Assembly: GCA_010093485.1 (NCBI GenBank)
Contig: MU001499.1
Span: forward strand, 372,001 to 436,000
Direction of reading: 5' to 3'
Length of the DNA: 64,000 nucleotides
Source: Karstenula rhodostoma CBS 690.94
Taxonomy: Eukaryota; Ascomycota; Dothideomycetes; Pleosporales; Didymosphaeriaceae
Shown: positions 31,181 through 42,716 of the stretch, piece after piece
Layout: each line of letters opens with the position of its first letter
Numbering within the stretch: position 1 is the stretch's first letter
Notes under the pieces: model-generated
The model's database searches: none
The model's input: only the letters and a program-made list of their open reading frames with translations
What the model was told of the DNA's origin: nothing
Position numbers and translations under genes: made by a program

Positions 31181-33091
31181 TCAGAAGCAATGTCTTGCAA
31201 TTTGTCCGAGGACCAGACTTGTACTAGGCTGACTTTTGTGGCTTTCAGATTCTGGAACATGGGTTTGGAATCATGGCAGTGGTTTGATAGTAGCAAACAC
31301 GATGGTTCCTTGCCCGCGGTGTTGCGAGGGATGTCAAATGTGATATTTCGCGCACTTTTGCAAGCCACGTCAAAATACAGTACAAGAACTCGGAGGGGTC
31401 CAAATTGTGAGGGATGTGTGCTTTTAGTTGGTATCAGTTGCTAGGTCACTCCCGGTTCATCTTTGTTCCACTCTCATTCTCTTTTCAATGTCGTTCCCTT
31501 TCTCGCTGGATACCCCGGTGGTTCTGTGCAAACAGGGTCTCGGGCCGCGATGCCGTTCCGGCGTTGCATGGCCACGTCCAGGGTTCCCCATCACTGGCGA
31601 CGAGCAGTTGCACATCGAGAGCTTATGTGCTTGAGTTGAACGACATGCATTCTAAGTTCAGTCGCATAATCTACCGCGAATATACGTATCTTAGGTGGCT
31701 GCACAACGAAATCGTGGTTCTGGAGCCGCCCCTGACATCCTTCCCCGAGCGGTGAATGTATCCACTCACGCCACTCACGCCGCACCTTCAGCGCTCTCCC
31801 CCGCGCGCTTTTCTCTGCGATGTTTGCTTGTCTCAATCTTCCAACACTCGCCCTCGCCGCGTGACGCCTGCTCCAGAACCTTCGAGGCCCGCGCTCAACT
31901 ATCAGCCCTGGGCAGTGTCTCAGCACGTGAGTCACTCCAGAATCGACCACCGCGGCCCGTGCTGGCGCTCTTGCCTAATTTGGGTTTTGGCTCTCGGAAA
32001 TGCGTGTGCTTCTACAACTGGCGTAATGTTTTGATTTTATCAATGGGCGGCAATGCCTTTTCGGCCTCACTTCGCTACACATACCCTGTAGTCTAGTAGT
32101 AGGCCATCAATGAAGTGTACGAATGGGATAAGTAACTGTGTATTACTTATAAATTAGATGTGTGAAGGTATGGATCATGCGGAATGTGTTGCAATCGTGA
32201 GCGTAGTAGATGGAACTTAGTAAAGGCGGCGTGCACTTCGCTTTCGTGATAATCTGTTAATTCACATTATAAGTCACCCTCCGATATGGCTTCTGAGATT
32301 TACGAAAGTCCAGCATACGCCGGTCCTTTACGCAGCCAACCCGCTGAATCTACCGATCCTCAGAGAGTCATGACTATTTTGCAAGCTATTCGGTTGCAGT
32401 CGATTAATATAACAGATGGGATTTTTTGAAGCAGGCTGGGTTCGCTCCCCACGGATAAAGCAAGGCTTCACACCACCCAGATCGAATTAGCGTTCCACTG
32501 ACATTAGCTTGCAACAACGAATACAAATCTATTTGCCTTTGAGAGCCTCTTTTCCAGCGATGTAACCGTTCCCATCCTTAATATTCCTACAAGTCCACTT
32601 CAGTGTTCCGTTCCATGCTGCTTGAGGCAGTGTTGAGATGGTTGAGACGACAATATTCCCAGAGCCACGATTATACGTGACTCACCCTACCGATCACCCC
32701 AACATTCCCTCCTTAGGGGCGCTCCCTACGGGCACCTATGGGCCCCTCTCTATTACCTTCCACGACCCTGGGATCCCCACATGTCAGTGTTGCATCTTAG
32801 CCACCTACTGTTCAGATCATGGCTATACTGTAAGACACGTGGCATATTGTCCATATCCTGTGAATTATTCGTCTTGAGTCTAAACCGAGGTCTAGATTAG
32901 TTTTTCTTAACGTTTAGTACATCCTTAGCTACAAAATTTTGCGCGCAATCTATGACTTCAGCCCCTTAACAAAACGACCTTGGTCGAATTACTTCGAACA
33001 TAAGCATAAAACCACGAGTGCATTACGTACATCTTTGAATTTGAGTGAAGAAGAGTATGTATTGGGTATCAAAGAAGAAAACAACAAAATC
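31181..33091. other. Intergenic region with dispersed repeat copy B
   Basis: 1.9 kb without a supported gene. Open frames 31414-31755, 31695-32096 and 31591-31950 overlap each other and start at non-ATG codons or lack features. Position 32675 begins repeat copy B. The part 32100-32470 is AT-rich. Confidence 0.4.
32675..32786 (+). repeat. Dispersed repeat, copy B
   Basis: 112 bp aligning to the reverse complement of 20322-20434, with the CCCTGGGATCCCCACATG block identical. The frame 32638-32877 runs across it but is not supported as a gene, because the other copy gives a different, broken reading. Confidence 0.65.
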
Positions 33092-35830
33092 CTATCTCGC
33101 TGATTTCTCCCCACGGAAGAAATTTTGAATGACCCGCGTGGTCTTGGTCTGCACCGGCATGTTGTAGGCAGTGCCCGCCTTTGGCATCTCCTTCGGCATG
33201 CGTTTCTCCGCACTTGGAGTTCCGACGTCCACACCAACTTTTCCCTGTCCTTTGCCCATCTTTTTGTCTGTGCCTAGCTTTTCGATGTCCCCCTCTTTGA
33301 AGTAAAACGGCGCCAGCTCCGTCAGCATCTCCGGATCGATCGGCAACACACTCCTCATGAACTCCTTACTCGTAAGGACAAGCTCACTATAGATCAACCA
33401 CTTCGGCCGAAGCTCCACGGGATGGGTCCATGATCCAGGATGGATCCATACTGTGCTTGCATTTGCTTTGACGGGTCGGTAGCTTTGCCCGTCTTTTCCG
33501 ATTCGCGCAGCATTCGCGAAATACCCGCTAACGAAAGCTTTCTTGATAGCGACGGGGTCGAGCTCGCCTTCGTCTTCAGGTGTTAGGCCGACGCGTTCGC
33601 AGAGCTTCTCGAGCTGCTCGCGAACGTTCCGGGCTCGGTTGAGGGTTTTCTGGGGGTAAAAGTTAGAATACGTTCAATTTATAGAAATTAGAGGGGGAGC
33701 TTACGTTCTGAAGATAGTTTTCCTTACACCACATGACATCGTACTGCGTCTCCACCCAATTGTTGTAAATTTGCAAGTAAGCTCCTAGATCGCCCAAGCC
33801 CTGGACATAAAAACGTTTTTTCGCGGCGTCGATATGCAACTTTTTGTCTTTAGGGCCGAAGAAGAGAGCATTGGCCTCTCCTAGCATGGATATGATCGTA
33901 AGCACCGAGTTCAGACATCCGAAGCGACTCGCTGAGAGTAAAGTCTTGCCTTGCTCAACTGCAATAGGCAGCTCGGACAGCTGGCGACCGATGCGGGTCA
34001 CTTGTCCTTTAGAGTCGAGAGCACCGAGGCAGTATAACGTTTCCAGACTCGATGCGATCGATTCCGGTGCCGGTGCCGTCATGAAGGGGAATGCCAATAG
34101 ATCGTGGACACCAATGCTCTTCAGGAGAAGAATCGTACTAGTAAGATTAACCCTAAGTATCTCAGGTTCGGAGGACTCGGCGAGCTCGTTAAAAAAGCTC
34201 CAGCTTGTAAAAAGTCTGAAGCACTGTCCAGGACCGGTTCGTCCAGCACGGCCAGCTCTCTGATTTGCGGAAGCTCGCGAGATCGGGACAACAGACAGAC
34301 TTTCCATCTTTGTCGTTTGATTGAATTGGTTCTCTTTGGAATATCCAGAATCCACAACATATTTAATCCCATCAATCGTGAGCGATGTTTCGGCGAGATT
34401 GGTCGAAAAGATGACCTTGCGCGCTCCTGGGGGAGCTTTTGTGAATATCCTGGCTTGCTCCTCCGGAGGCAATGCTGAATACAACGGAAGTGGGACAAGC
34501 TCTTTCACTCTGTTACCTAGTTTTAACCTGGTTTCTTCGACACTGTTCTCGTCAGCTCTGATGCCATCATGATTTGGGGAGCTACTAACCTTGCAAGGGC
34601 AACTTCGATCTCGTCCTGCCCAGTTAAGAACACTAATATATCGCCGGCATCAGCAGATGCGTGTATCTGCCAAACCGTGGTGATAGCCGCGGAAAGGTAC
34701 GAGGCCTCGGGTTGAGATGCATAGTACGTAGTAACAGGGTACGTCCTTCCTGGAATATAAAGCACGGGCGCTTGGGAGAAGTAATTCGAGAAGGCTTGAG
34801 CATCCAGGGTTGCACTGGAAACGATTATCTTTAGATCTGTGCGATACTTGATCACGTCGCAAAGCAGACCCATTAGCAAATCGGTGGAAAGAGTGCGCTC
34901 GTGAGCTTCGTCGAGAATAATACAGCCGACCTCGGGCAAATCAGGCTGCGTCAGAAACATTCTGAGTAGGGTTCCGTCTGTAAGGTACTTGATCCGAGTC
35001 TTCTCGCTCGTCTTGTCCTCAAATCTGATCGTGTAACCCACCTCGTTACCGAGGCGACATCCCGCTTCTTCGGCCACACGCTGGGCGAGACTCATAGCGG
35101 CTACGCGACGGGGCTGTGTACAATAAACAGATTTCTCTGGCTCTCCCCGAGAAATAAAGTATTCTCTCAAGAATTGGGGTATTTGAGACGATTTTCCGCT
35201 TCCAGTTTCTGCGGTTACAATAATGACAGCGTTGTCATCCACGGCTTGTAGGAGCTCTTTCTTGTAGGCATGAATCGGGAGTGAAGTCCGGACGTCTGCG
35301 ATCGATTTGGCCCGCGACTCGGCCTCGTCTAGCTGCGCCTGGAGCCGCTGCTTGTCTGCATCGAATTCAACGCCGTCGCCAACGAAATTGATGCTCGTGC
35401 TGGGATCGAACACGAATTCGTACTCGTCTTCTGACTCGCGGACACGTTGTTGGCCCTGGGCGGCTTTGGCTTTGGAGGTCTGCTCTTCTTCCCACAGCTG
35501 GACTTCACTTTTGTAGTTCTCTTTCTTGTTCCGCTTGGTCAAGACCTCTGACTTGTCCGTCAAGGTCGAGTCGAGCATGAAGAAGCCTGAGTTTGTGTCG
35601 TCGATCTGGTTGCGTTCCAACGTCAGACGCAGGGTCATTTTTCTCTTGTCCATCTCGGCCAGCTCTCGCTTCGATAGCTTGGAGCCATATTTCTCCCTTT
35701 CTCTTTCATCTTCTTCGACATCTTTCTGCAGTTCCGCAAGCTTCAAAGCCTCGCGCTTTTCCAGGTAGTCGAAGCGACTCCGCTGTCGCAAGTCGGAGAG
35801 GTCGTCGGTAGCATTGCGCTTGGGAGGCAT
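33092..35830 (-). CDS. PRP2: Spliceosomal DEAH-box ATPase Prp2 (DHX16/fission yeast Cdc28)
   Basis: Exons 35830-34590, 34557-33705 and 33649-33092 give 883 residues; the ATG at 35830 ([14 protein letters not shown]) is preferred over an upstream frame extension. The N-terminus carries the Prp2-type charged helix ([20 protein letters not shown]) and [20 protein letters not shown]. Helicase motifs: [14 protein letters not shown], Ia [74 protein letters not shown]; then the winged-helix, ratchet and OB domains ([20 protein letters not shown]). Prp2 remodels the activated spliceosome before the first splicing step. The first intron is only 32 nt (34558-34589, GTTAGT...CATCAG): it must be removed, because reading through hits a stop, and its removal restores [16 protein letters not shown]. 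Confidence 0.92.
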
Positions 35831-37413
35831 ATCGGCGGGTTGATCGGCGCAGAAACCTTGCGCAGGTATAGGCGCGAAAGTTGCGCAAAGTCTCGTCGCA
35901 GTGTCTCCGGTCGGGGGAGGGTTGCAGGTGACGTCAGGCGGGCGCTGGAGGAGTCGTGCAGTCGGACGCAGCAGATTTCGCCCACACAACGGCGTCCTGA
36001 CTGTACGCGGGGAGTCTGCTTAGCTGGAAGTGGAGGCGTCGTTGAGAGGTATGCGGCGAACGCGGAGCTGTCTTGATTGGTCGTTAGTGTCGGTAGGCCG
36101 GCGATACTGTATTTCCGACAACAACGCCCAAATTCTTGAGTTTGGAGTGGAGTGTAGGTGTGATGGAGCGGAGGGCGAAGAGCCTGCTGATATAGACAGA
36201 GAGGGCTGGTAGCCTGGACATGTACCAAGGTGAGAAATAAGGGGCTGTGAGAAGTTTGGGAGACACCCGTTAAATGTGGATGTCAGAGCACGGTACCGGG
36301 TCGGTTGAGGCAGGAGCACGGCGGTTGAGTGACGCCGTCTCATCACTTCGCACTCACTTCGATATGTGATCCACACCGTGTTACGTATGCTCCTTATCAC
36401 TGTACGATGGGCGTTGCGATATTTTCCTGCAGAGAGATTGGCCATGAGCACCAGTAACGCGTTGCACACCCGACCTCGGGAATGTGGCATGCACGTGTCC
36501 ACCTGCATCCATATTGTCACGCGGCCAGGACCACGGGAAGCACACTCTCAACAATCTCAGCTTGGTACCGGACCCACCCACGCGCTTTGCAGGTAGACAA
36601 CATCCCAAAAAGGACTCTAGGCAGCCATAGAAAATTATCTCCCACGTGACTCCCCTCAACCCCTGGCCCGCACAGAAGCATCCCACGGACGACTTATGAC
36701 ATCGAACCAGCATCAGATAGACTCTCCTCCGGATATTTCGACTCGCATGATGTTGTAAAGGACGCGAAAAAGCGAAAAGCTGACAGTAATGACTTCATCT
36801 GGAGGAGATGAGCTTGATGGAGAGCAGATGCGGGAATGCAGAGGCCAATTGCATACCTATGGAGATTTTAAATCAAGGTTCAAAATGGTTGATTCATCGC
36901 AAACTTGAGTACCAACTGAGAGTCGCATTCCCGACTACAGAAGTATTCAAAAGCTGCGTCTTCGCTGCCACCGGTACAATTTTGTAGTAGCAGCCATAAG
37001 ATGCCAGACCAAGATTTCCGCAATCTTGAGAACGCCTTCAAAGCCGCCCATGGATCTAACATCCATTGACATCGAAACGTGAGTCTGCCCAAGCCTAATC
37101 CCGCAGTTCGCCCACGTGTGCAATATGAACGCTGTGTGTGAAGTGAACCCGTCAACCCCGCCACGAAGCCTCCTCATTGTCACAGACGAAAAAAATGTGA
37201 CTCGATTGTGACAGAGGAGGAGCCACGATTGAAACCCGTAGCCATTATAAGTACGTCGCCACACTGTCTCCTGTTCTCTTCATTACACCGCTCACTCTAT
37301 CCCACATCATCGGAACGACTTCATCACTTTACAAGGCTTCCTCAATTGCATACCACGTACCGATCATCCACCCTATCACTTCTGTTTCATACTTGCTATA
37401 AACAGGTCACACA
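35831..37413. other. Intergenic region upstream of PRP2
   Basis: 1.6 kb between divergent genes. Apart from the CRE site at 35929 no feature was recognised; open frames on both strands (35743-36228, 36020-36520, 36381-36713) lack protein-like patterns and most lack ATG starts. Confidence 0.35.
35929..35936. promoter_or_regulatory. CRE/ATF site TGACGTCA
   Basis: A perfect 8-bp palindrome TGACGTCA lies about 100 bp upstream of the PRP2 start codon. This is the consensus for bZIP ATF/CREB factors (Atf1 in filamentous fungi). Function here is inferred. Confidence 0.5.
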
Positions 37414-37599
37414 ATGGCAAGCGCTGGTCTGATGAGCGCCATCGTCGGCGGCGGGATCCTTGTCGTAGTCTTCGTGGGAGTTGGGATATTTGTTTGGAAG
37501 GGTAAACGCCAGGACCGCAGAGAGTTACAAAAACACGAAGAGGAATATGCAGCGGCGGTGGCGGCGGGCAGAGTTTTTCAGCCGCGGCCGTGGGAGTGA
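37414..37599 (+). CDS. Single-pass membrane microprotein (61 aa)
   Basis: The ATG sits in a good fungal context (ACACAATGGC). Residues 4-28 form one Gly/Val-rich helix (MSAIVGGGILVVVFVGVGIF), followed by WKGKRQDRRELQKHEEEYAA, a basic then amphipathic cytoplasmic tail, ending FQPRPWE. The arrangement suggests N-out/C-in topology without a cleavable signal. I do not recognise a family. Three other small proteins of the same design occur in this window (38263, 49870 and 50774). Confidence 0.6.
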   Translation: MASAGLMSAIVGGGILVVVFVGVGIFVWKGKRQDRRELQKHEEEYAAAVAAGRVFQPRPWE

Positions 37600-38262
37600 G
37601 GAGGGGTGGGAGTCAGGCTTTAGCGAAGGGAACACACTGTCGTACTTGGGCACAAATCTGCGGATGGAAATTAGGGTGCATTTTCTGATGTATTTTTTCT
37701 TATGTATTGCGCTTTGGAGTTTTCGCGTAAGGAAGCGTAGTGTACAAGGTTTACCACACCAGAGATCCGTTGGGTTAGGGATCGTTAGAAGAGTCAAACA
37801 CATCCGAACATCCTATACACTCAAAGTTCCTACAATGATATGCCGACATGTTCAATCTTCTTTCTCGCACTCACAAGTCCCCAGAAGTAATCTGTGAACG
37901 TACGAATGAATCTGCCGCGAATGTATGAAAGCAAGACTATGATCATCATATCAAGTTCGAATGCGTGCGATTACAACACCAATAGTAGACATGACAAACG
38001 CCTCAACACACCAAGCACCGCCCATTGAATGCCACAATCAACCCTCCTACTGGAATACCTACGTAACAGCTTCTGTGACTAAATATCAAACAGCGAGACC
38101 GTATAAGTACCCCTCACACCGCCAGTCTATGCTATACAAATCCTGGGAGTCACTCTCTCACACGTTAAAAAGCCTCCATCACTACTCTATTATCCAAATT
38201 TACTCACAGTCCTCTTCGGTCGCATCTTTCTCTACCAAATCTCTCGACTGTCTAAATCCACG

Positions 38263-38358
38263 ATGGAGAAAGCCTTCGTCATTATTCCCGCCGTGGCAGG
38301 TGTGTTCGTCTTCTTCGTGGTTGCTGTGATATTCTACCAGAGATGCATAAAGCGTTGA
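38263..38358 (+). CDS. Single-pass membrane microprotein (31 aa)
   Basis: The complete frame of 32 codons after CCACGATGG reads MEKAFVIIPAVAGVFVFFVV then AVIFYQRCIKR, a stop-terminated single membrane helix with a basic C-terminal end. Upstream (37960-38262) is a plausible promoter and leader. Very short, so chance is possible, but the architecture matches the neighbours at 37414, 49870 and 50774. Confidence 0.4.
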   Translation: MEKAFVIIPAVAGVFVFFVVAVIFYQRCIKR

Positions 38359-38670
38359 GGTGCCGGGTGCGTACGGGGACATCTGGGGTTGGGGCGTTGT
38401 AATAATGAGACTAACACGTCTTAGCGGTGGTGGAAGGTGAGGAATAGGGAAAGGGAAAGGTGGTGTTGTGATATTCCAGGAATCTATGGGTTATATGCAG
38501 ATGCTGGATGGTGTAGGTGGTACCATGCAAGCAGCGGTATCACAAGTATATGTTGTAGTTTTGGGTTAATTTTAACTTTGATCTGTGCTTTGTGGACTCC
38601 TTCTGTGGTCTATGACAATGTTCTACATCGATGTAAAAATTAGTCAGACTTTTGTCCGGGCACTGTATCT

Positions 38671-39609
38671 TTACGCCAATCTTCTACCATTCCCAATGCA
38701 ATGCTCGCACTTGCCGCAACTAGCACACAGTCGCAGTACAGGGCCCTGGACAAACTCAACCAACATGCCCTCCTTGTGGAAGAATCGCCAAATCCCAAGT
38801 ACAGCACAATCCTCCATGGCCTGCGCATACTTTTTATACTCGTCGTTCCTCCGTGTCATCTTCGAGCTGTCCACGAACACCCTCTTCAGCCCCACGAAAG
38901 CAGGTAGTATATCGAGGTACGGCTTGACCAGGAAATTCTCGGTGTGATCGATCGTATTGGTCAAGCGAAACACATTGAAGCCGATCTTGCCCATGCAGTC
39001 AAACGCGCAGGTGATCGTAGCGATGGCATTCTTCTGCGCCGTGGTCAACTTGTCCACCCGACGCCGGAAGTAGAAGAAGTTTTTCGTGTCAAAGGTGTTG
39101 TTGGCGAAGACGTGCAGGCGGGCTTCGAGGTAGGTCTGGCGGCAGACGAGGGTGAGAGCAAGCAGGCTGGGCGCGCTCGGGAATTCGACGAATGCATGGC
39201 GCCAGTCCCACGGATCCTAAAGTGCGCGTATAAAGTCAGTGTGAGCCAGGACAACGCGGTGTATGTGTCTGCTAAAGGAAGACGCATCCACTTCGTACTC
39301 GGTGGTTTGCTTACGATAGGGCCAACGATCAAGCGGCCTTCGCATGTGTGATAGATGTTGTAATGGCCAGTGGCGTAGTCATATATCATGTTTCTGATTT
39401 CTCCGGGCAGGCGAAACAGCGGCGATTCAGTCGAGTTTCGTTTGGTGCTGAAGGGCGTTAGAGATTAACAGCTTCAGAAGCCCAAGGGGCGCTTACACGA
39501 CGACCATTGCCGCAGCTAGATGCATGCTGTCGCGGTGTTTGGCTGGCGGAGATGGAGATGCGCGGGACTGGGTGTCGCGGTAGACATTGTGATTGCGTGG
39601 TGTCCACAT
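38671..39609 (-). CDS. 2EXR/F-box-like fungal protein with a C-terminal Cys cluster
   Basis: Exons 39609-39497, 39447-39315 and 39216-38671 give 263 residues. The key block RLPGEIRNMIYDYATGHYNI, followed by LLALTLVCRQTYLEARLHVF and ANNTFDTKNFFYF, is the pattern shared by large families of fungal proteins with an LPxEIRxxIY start (2EXR/F-box-like domains); the rest (ATITCAFDCMGKIGFNVFRL, LPAFVGLKRVFVDSSKMTRR) fits the same group. Their function is largely unknown. The protein ends with VLRLCASCGKCEHCIGNGRR; four cysteines in CxxCxxCxxC arrangement could bind a metal. The first exon is supported by phase and splice sites; its start codon is less certain, as an overlapping frame (39516-39782) is also open. 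Confidence 0.7.
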
Positions 39610-40241
39610 GTCACGTTTTGGTGGAAAGCCTGGAGCACGGATGAATCCTCGTGTTCCATGAAGGGGTTGAGCGTGAGTGATTGAACTATCGCCTTTCTGA
39701 AGGTAGCCGCGAGTCGACTCGAGATGGGCTTTTGGTCACCTAGGGCAGAGCGCATGAGCGTCAAAGTGAAAGCCGACGCCAATATGGTTGATTCTCGCCC
39801 CGAAGGTTGAGCGCGTGCAGGTGGTACCGGTGATTGGGGTGTTCGCGGAGCCCAAACACGGGCGGCAGCTTCAATTACTCGGCGGTAAGCCTCAAGAAGG
39901 CCAAATGCCGTAGTTAATTCAGAAAAGCATCGTAGTTATATATGGTCGCTCGTGGCGAAGCAGGCAGTCGCCGCGAACAATGCTCCCTGTTTGAACAAGT
40001 GTATGCCAAGCACACACCTTTGTGAACAATTTATGCAATTTCGACGTTTGGCAATCCTAATCGACTTGCGAAAATGCATGGTGTTGAGATGACGGCAAAC
40101 CTATGACGCACCTTGTTGAGGTTACCCAATTCCGGTCTAGCTTTCACGTGATTGCGCGTCGCGGCGGGACACAGCGAACCTCCGACGCGTCGAACGTCTA
40201 CGCCACCTTCACTCTGCAACTTCGCATTTCCGTCCGAACAA
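39610..40241. promoter_or_regulatory. RAD54 upstream region
   Basis: 632 bp between the 2EXR-like gene and RAD54. The TCACGTGA palindrome at 40144-40151 and an ACGCGT box at 40195-40200 lie just upstream of the split start codon. Confidence 0.45.
40195..40200. promoter_or_regulatory. MluI cell-cycle box (ACGCGT) of RAD54
   Basis: ACGCGT lies 42 bp before the first bases of the RAD54 start codon. RAD54 is a G1/S-induced MBF target in yeasts, so the site is plausible. The short distance means the transcript must start between this box and 40242. Confidence 0.5.
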
Positions 40242-42716
40242 ATGTAAGGCGCATCGCCCTGAATCTTAAACCAGTACTGACTGTGAAGGCTCCGTCCAAA
40301 GACCATCGCCGCTGGTGAACAAGGCACACCGGCCGCAAAACCACGATTACAAGGCACGCCCGCGTCTGCCGACCGCCTACTCAAGCCCTTCAGATGTCCC
40401 GGCTCCGCCACCTCGACTCGCACAACAGAGAAACCTGCACGCAAGAGGCGGAAGGTCAATTACGCGGGTGCAGACGGCGAGAACGAAGAAGGCGACAAAC
40501 CATACTCGAACGATGACCGGCTGGCTCTTGCCACCCGGGATGTTAACAGGTTTCCGGTGTTCAAGCCGAAGGACAAGGCCACTGCTTTCAAAACCAAGTT
40601 TATTGTGCCTCTGAAGAACAAGGATATTGGAGGCTACAATGCATTCCGTCCAGCACCATTGCTGGGCATGCGGCAGGGCAGGGTGTTCGTAGCGCGCCCG
40701 TTGCACGACCCTAGCGGGGAATTCGCTATCGTGCTATATGATCCCACAATCGACGACAGACCGATAGCGAAGGAAGTGGCAGAGCCAAAGTTGAGCCAGG
40801 AGGAGAAGAAGTCCATGGACGAGCCTTTGGTGCACAAGAGTTTGGCAGAGATTCTGGGGTTGAAGAAGAAGGTAGACGACGATAGGCCAAGAGTGCCCGT
40901 TGTCATAGATCCGCGTCTTGCGAAAGTCCTCCGACCACATCAGATCGAGGGAGTGAAGTTTTTGTATCGCGCTGTAACGGGCATGATTGACCCGAAAGCC
41001 AACGGTTGCATCATGGCAGACGAGATGGGTCTCGGAAAGACGCTGCAGTGCATCACGCTCATGTGGACGCTGCTCAAGCAGTCACCGGATGCTGGAAAGT
41101 CTACGATCCAGAAGTGCGTGATAGCTTGCCCTTCCAGTTTGGTACGAAATTGGGCGAACGAGCTCGTCAAATGGCTGGGCCCGGATGCAGTCACGCCATT
41201 CGCCATCGACGGGAAAGCATCAAAGGAGGAGTTGATCCAGCAGATCAAGCAATGGTGTATCGCATCGGGTCGATCTGTTGTACGACCGGTCCTAATCGTC
41301 TCTTACGAAACTCTTCGACTCAACGCCGGAGAGCTTGCGCAAACACCCATTGGTCTCTTGCTGTGCGACGAAGGTCATCGATTGAAGAATGGCGAGAGTC
41401 AGACCTTCACAGCTCTAACCGGACTCAATGTGCAGAGGCGAGTCATCCTTTCTGGCACGCCTATTCAAAACGATCTGTCGGAGTACTTTGCTCTGCTGAA
41501 CTTTGCGAACCCGAATTATCTCGGAACAAGGAACGATTTCCGTAAGCAGTTCGAGAACCCAATCTTGCGTGGGCGTGATGCCGATGCCACGGATGAAGAC
41601 CGCAAGAAGGGCGACGAGCGCCTCGCTGGGTTGCTTAACCTCGTCAACAAGTTCATCATCCGAAGGACCAACGATATCCTTTCAAAATATTTGCCTGTCA
41701 AGTACGAACACGTTGTCTTCTGCAACCTCGCGCCGTTCCAGAAGGACCTGTACAACCACTTCATCGCATCGCCAGAGATTCGCTCTCTGCTGCGCGGCAA
41801 AGGTTCGCAGCCGCTCAAGGCGATCGGCATGCTCAAGAAGCTCTGCAATCACCCCGACCTACTCGATCTACCAACCGATCTTCCAGGCTGCGAAGAGTTC
41901 CTTCCCGAAGACTTCGTCCCCAAAGATGCCCGAGGCCGCGATCGCGAAGTAAAAGTATGGTACTCTGGCAAGATGCTCGTCCTCGACCGCATGCTCGCGT
42001 CCATCCGCGCAAACACCAACGACAAGATCGTGCTCATCTCAAATTACACGCAGACCCTCGACGTCTTCGCAGCACTGTGCCGTTCCCGCAACTACGGCTG
42101 CCTCCGCCTCGACGGCACCATGAACGTCTCGAAGCGCCAAAAGCTCGTCGACAAGTTCAACGACCCAGAAGGCCCCGAATTCGTGTTCCTCTTATCCTCT
42201 AAAGCCGGTGGCTGCGGTCTCAACCTTATCGGCGCGAACAGACTCGTCCTCTTCGACCCAGACTGGAACCCTGCCGCCGACCAGCAGGCTCTCGCCCGTG
42301 TGTGGCGCGACGGCCAGAAGAAAGACTGCTTCGTCTACCGTTTCATCGCGACGGGCACCATCGAGGAGAAAATCTTCCAGCGCCAGTCGCACAAGCAGTC
42401 GCTTTCGTCGTGCGTCGTCGATGCCTCCGAAGACGTGGAGCGCCACTTTTCTCTCGATAGTTTGCGCGAGCTTTTCCAGTACCGCTCGGACACTACGAGC
42501 GACACGCACGACACGTTCAAGTGCAAGCGGTGCAGGAAAGAGGACGGACGACAGCTTCTCAAGGCGCCGGCGATGCTGTACGGCGACACGAACACGTGGA
42601 ATCATATGGTTAACGATGGAGAGACGGGGCCGCTGGGGAAGATCCAGGATCTGCTGCTCAGGCAGGAGATCGCGGAGAAGGAGGTCAGCGCGGTGTTCCA
42701 GTATATCAGTCATTGA
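40242..42716 (+). CDS. RAD54: DNA repair translocase Rad54, start codon split by an intron
   Basis: The coding sequence is 40242-40243 joined to 40289-42716 (809 residues). The AT of the start codon ends exon 1; after a 45-bp intron (GTAAGG, branch TACTGAC, GAAG) exon 2 supplies the G. This yields MLRPKTIAAGEQGTPAAK, like the MRRP starts of fungal Rad54, whereas the same frame upstream is closed by TGA at 40284-40286. N-terminal motifs LLKPFRCPGSA and KPARKRRKVNYA are typical. Swi2/Snf2 motifs: I DEMGLGKTLQC, II DEGHRLKN, III LSGTPIQNDLSEYFALLNFA, IV LISNYTQTLDVFAALCR, V LLSSKAGGCGLNLIGANRLV, VI QQALARVWRDGQKK. Rad54 drives Rad51 strand exchange in homologous recombination. Confidence 0.93.

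Noticed and set aside
31591..32096. Overlapping frames on both strands downstream of ALG1.
   Set aside because: Mutually exclusive frames, non-ATG starts, no protein-like pattern.
39516..39782. 88-codon minus-strand frame overlapping the first exon of the 2EXR-like gene.
   Set aside because: It does not join to any exon in phase and ends in a stop inside the better-supported exon.
40103..40318. ATG-led frame proposed as the RAD54 N-terminus (MTHLVEVTQF...).
   Set aside because: It can be spliced in frame, but it runs across the ACGCGT promoter box and does not resemble Rad54; the split ATG gives a family-like start.
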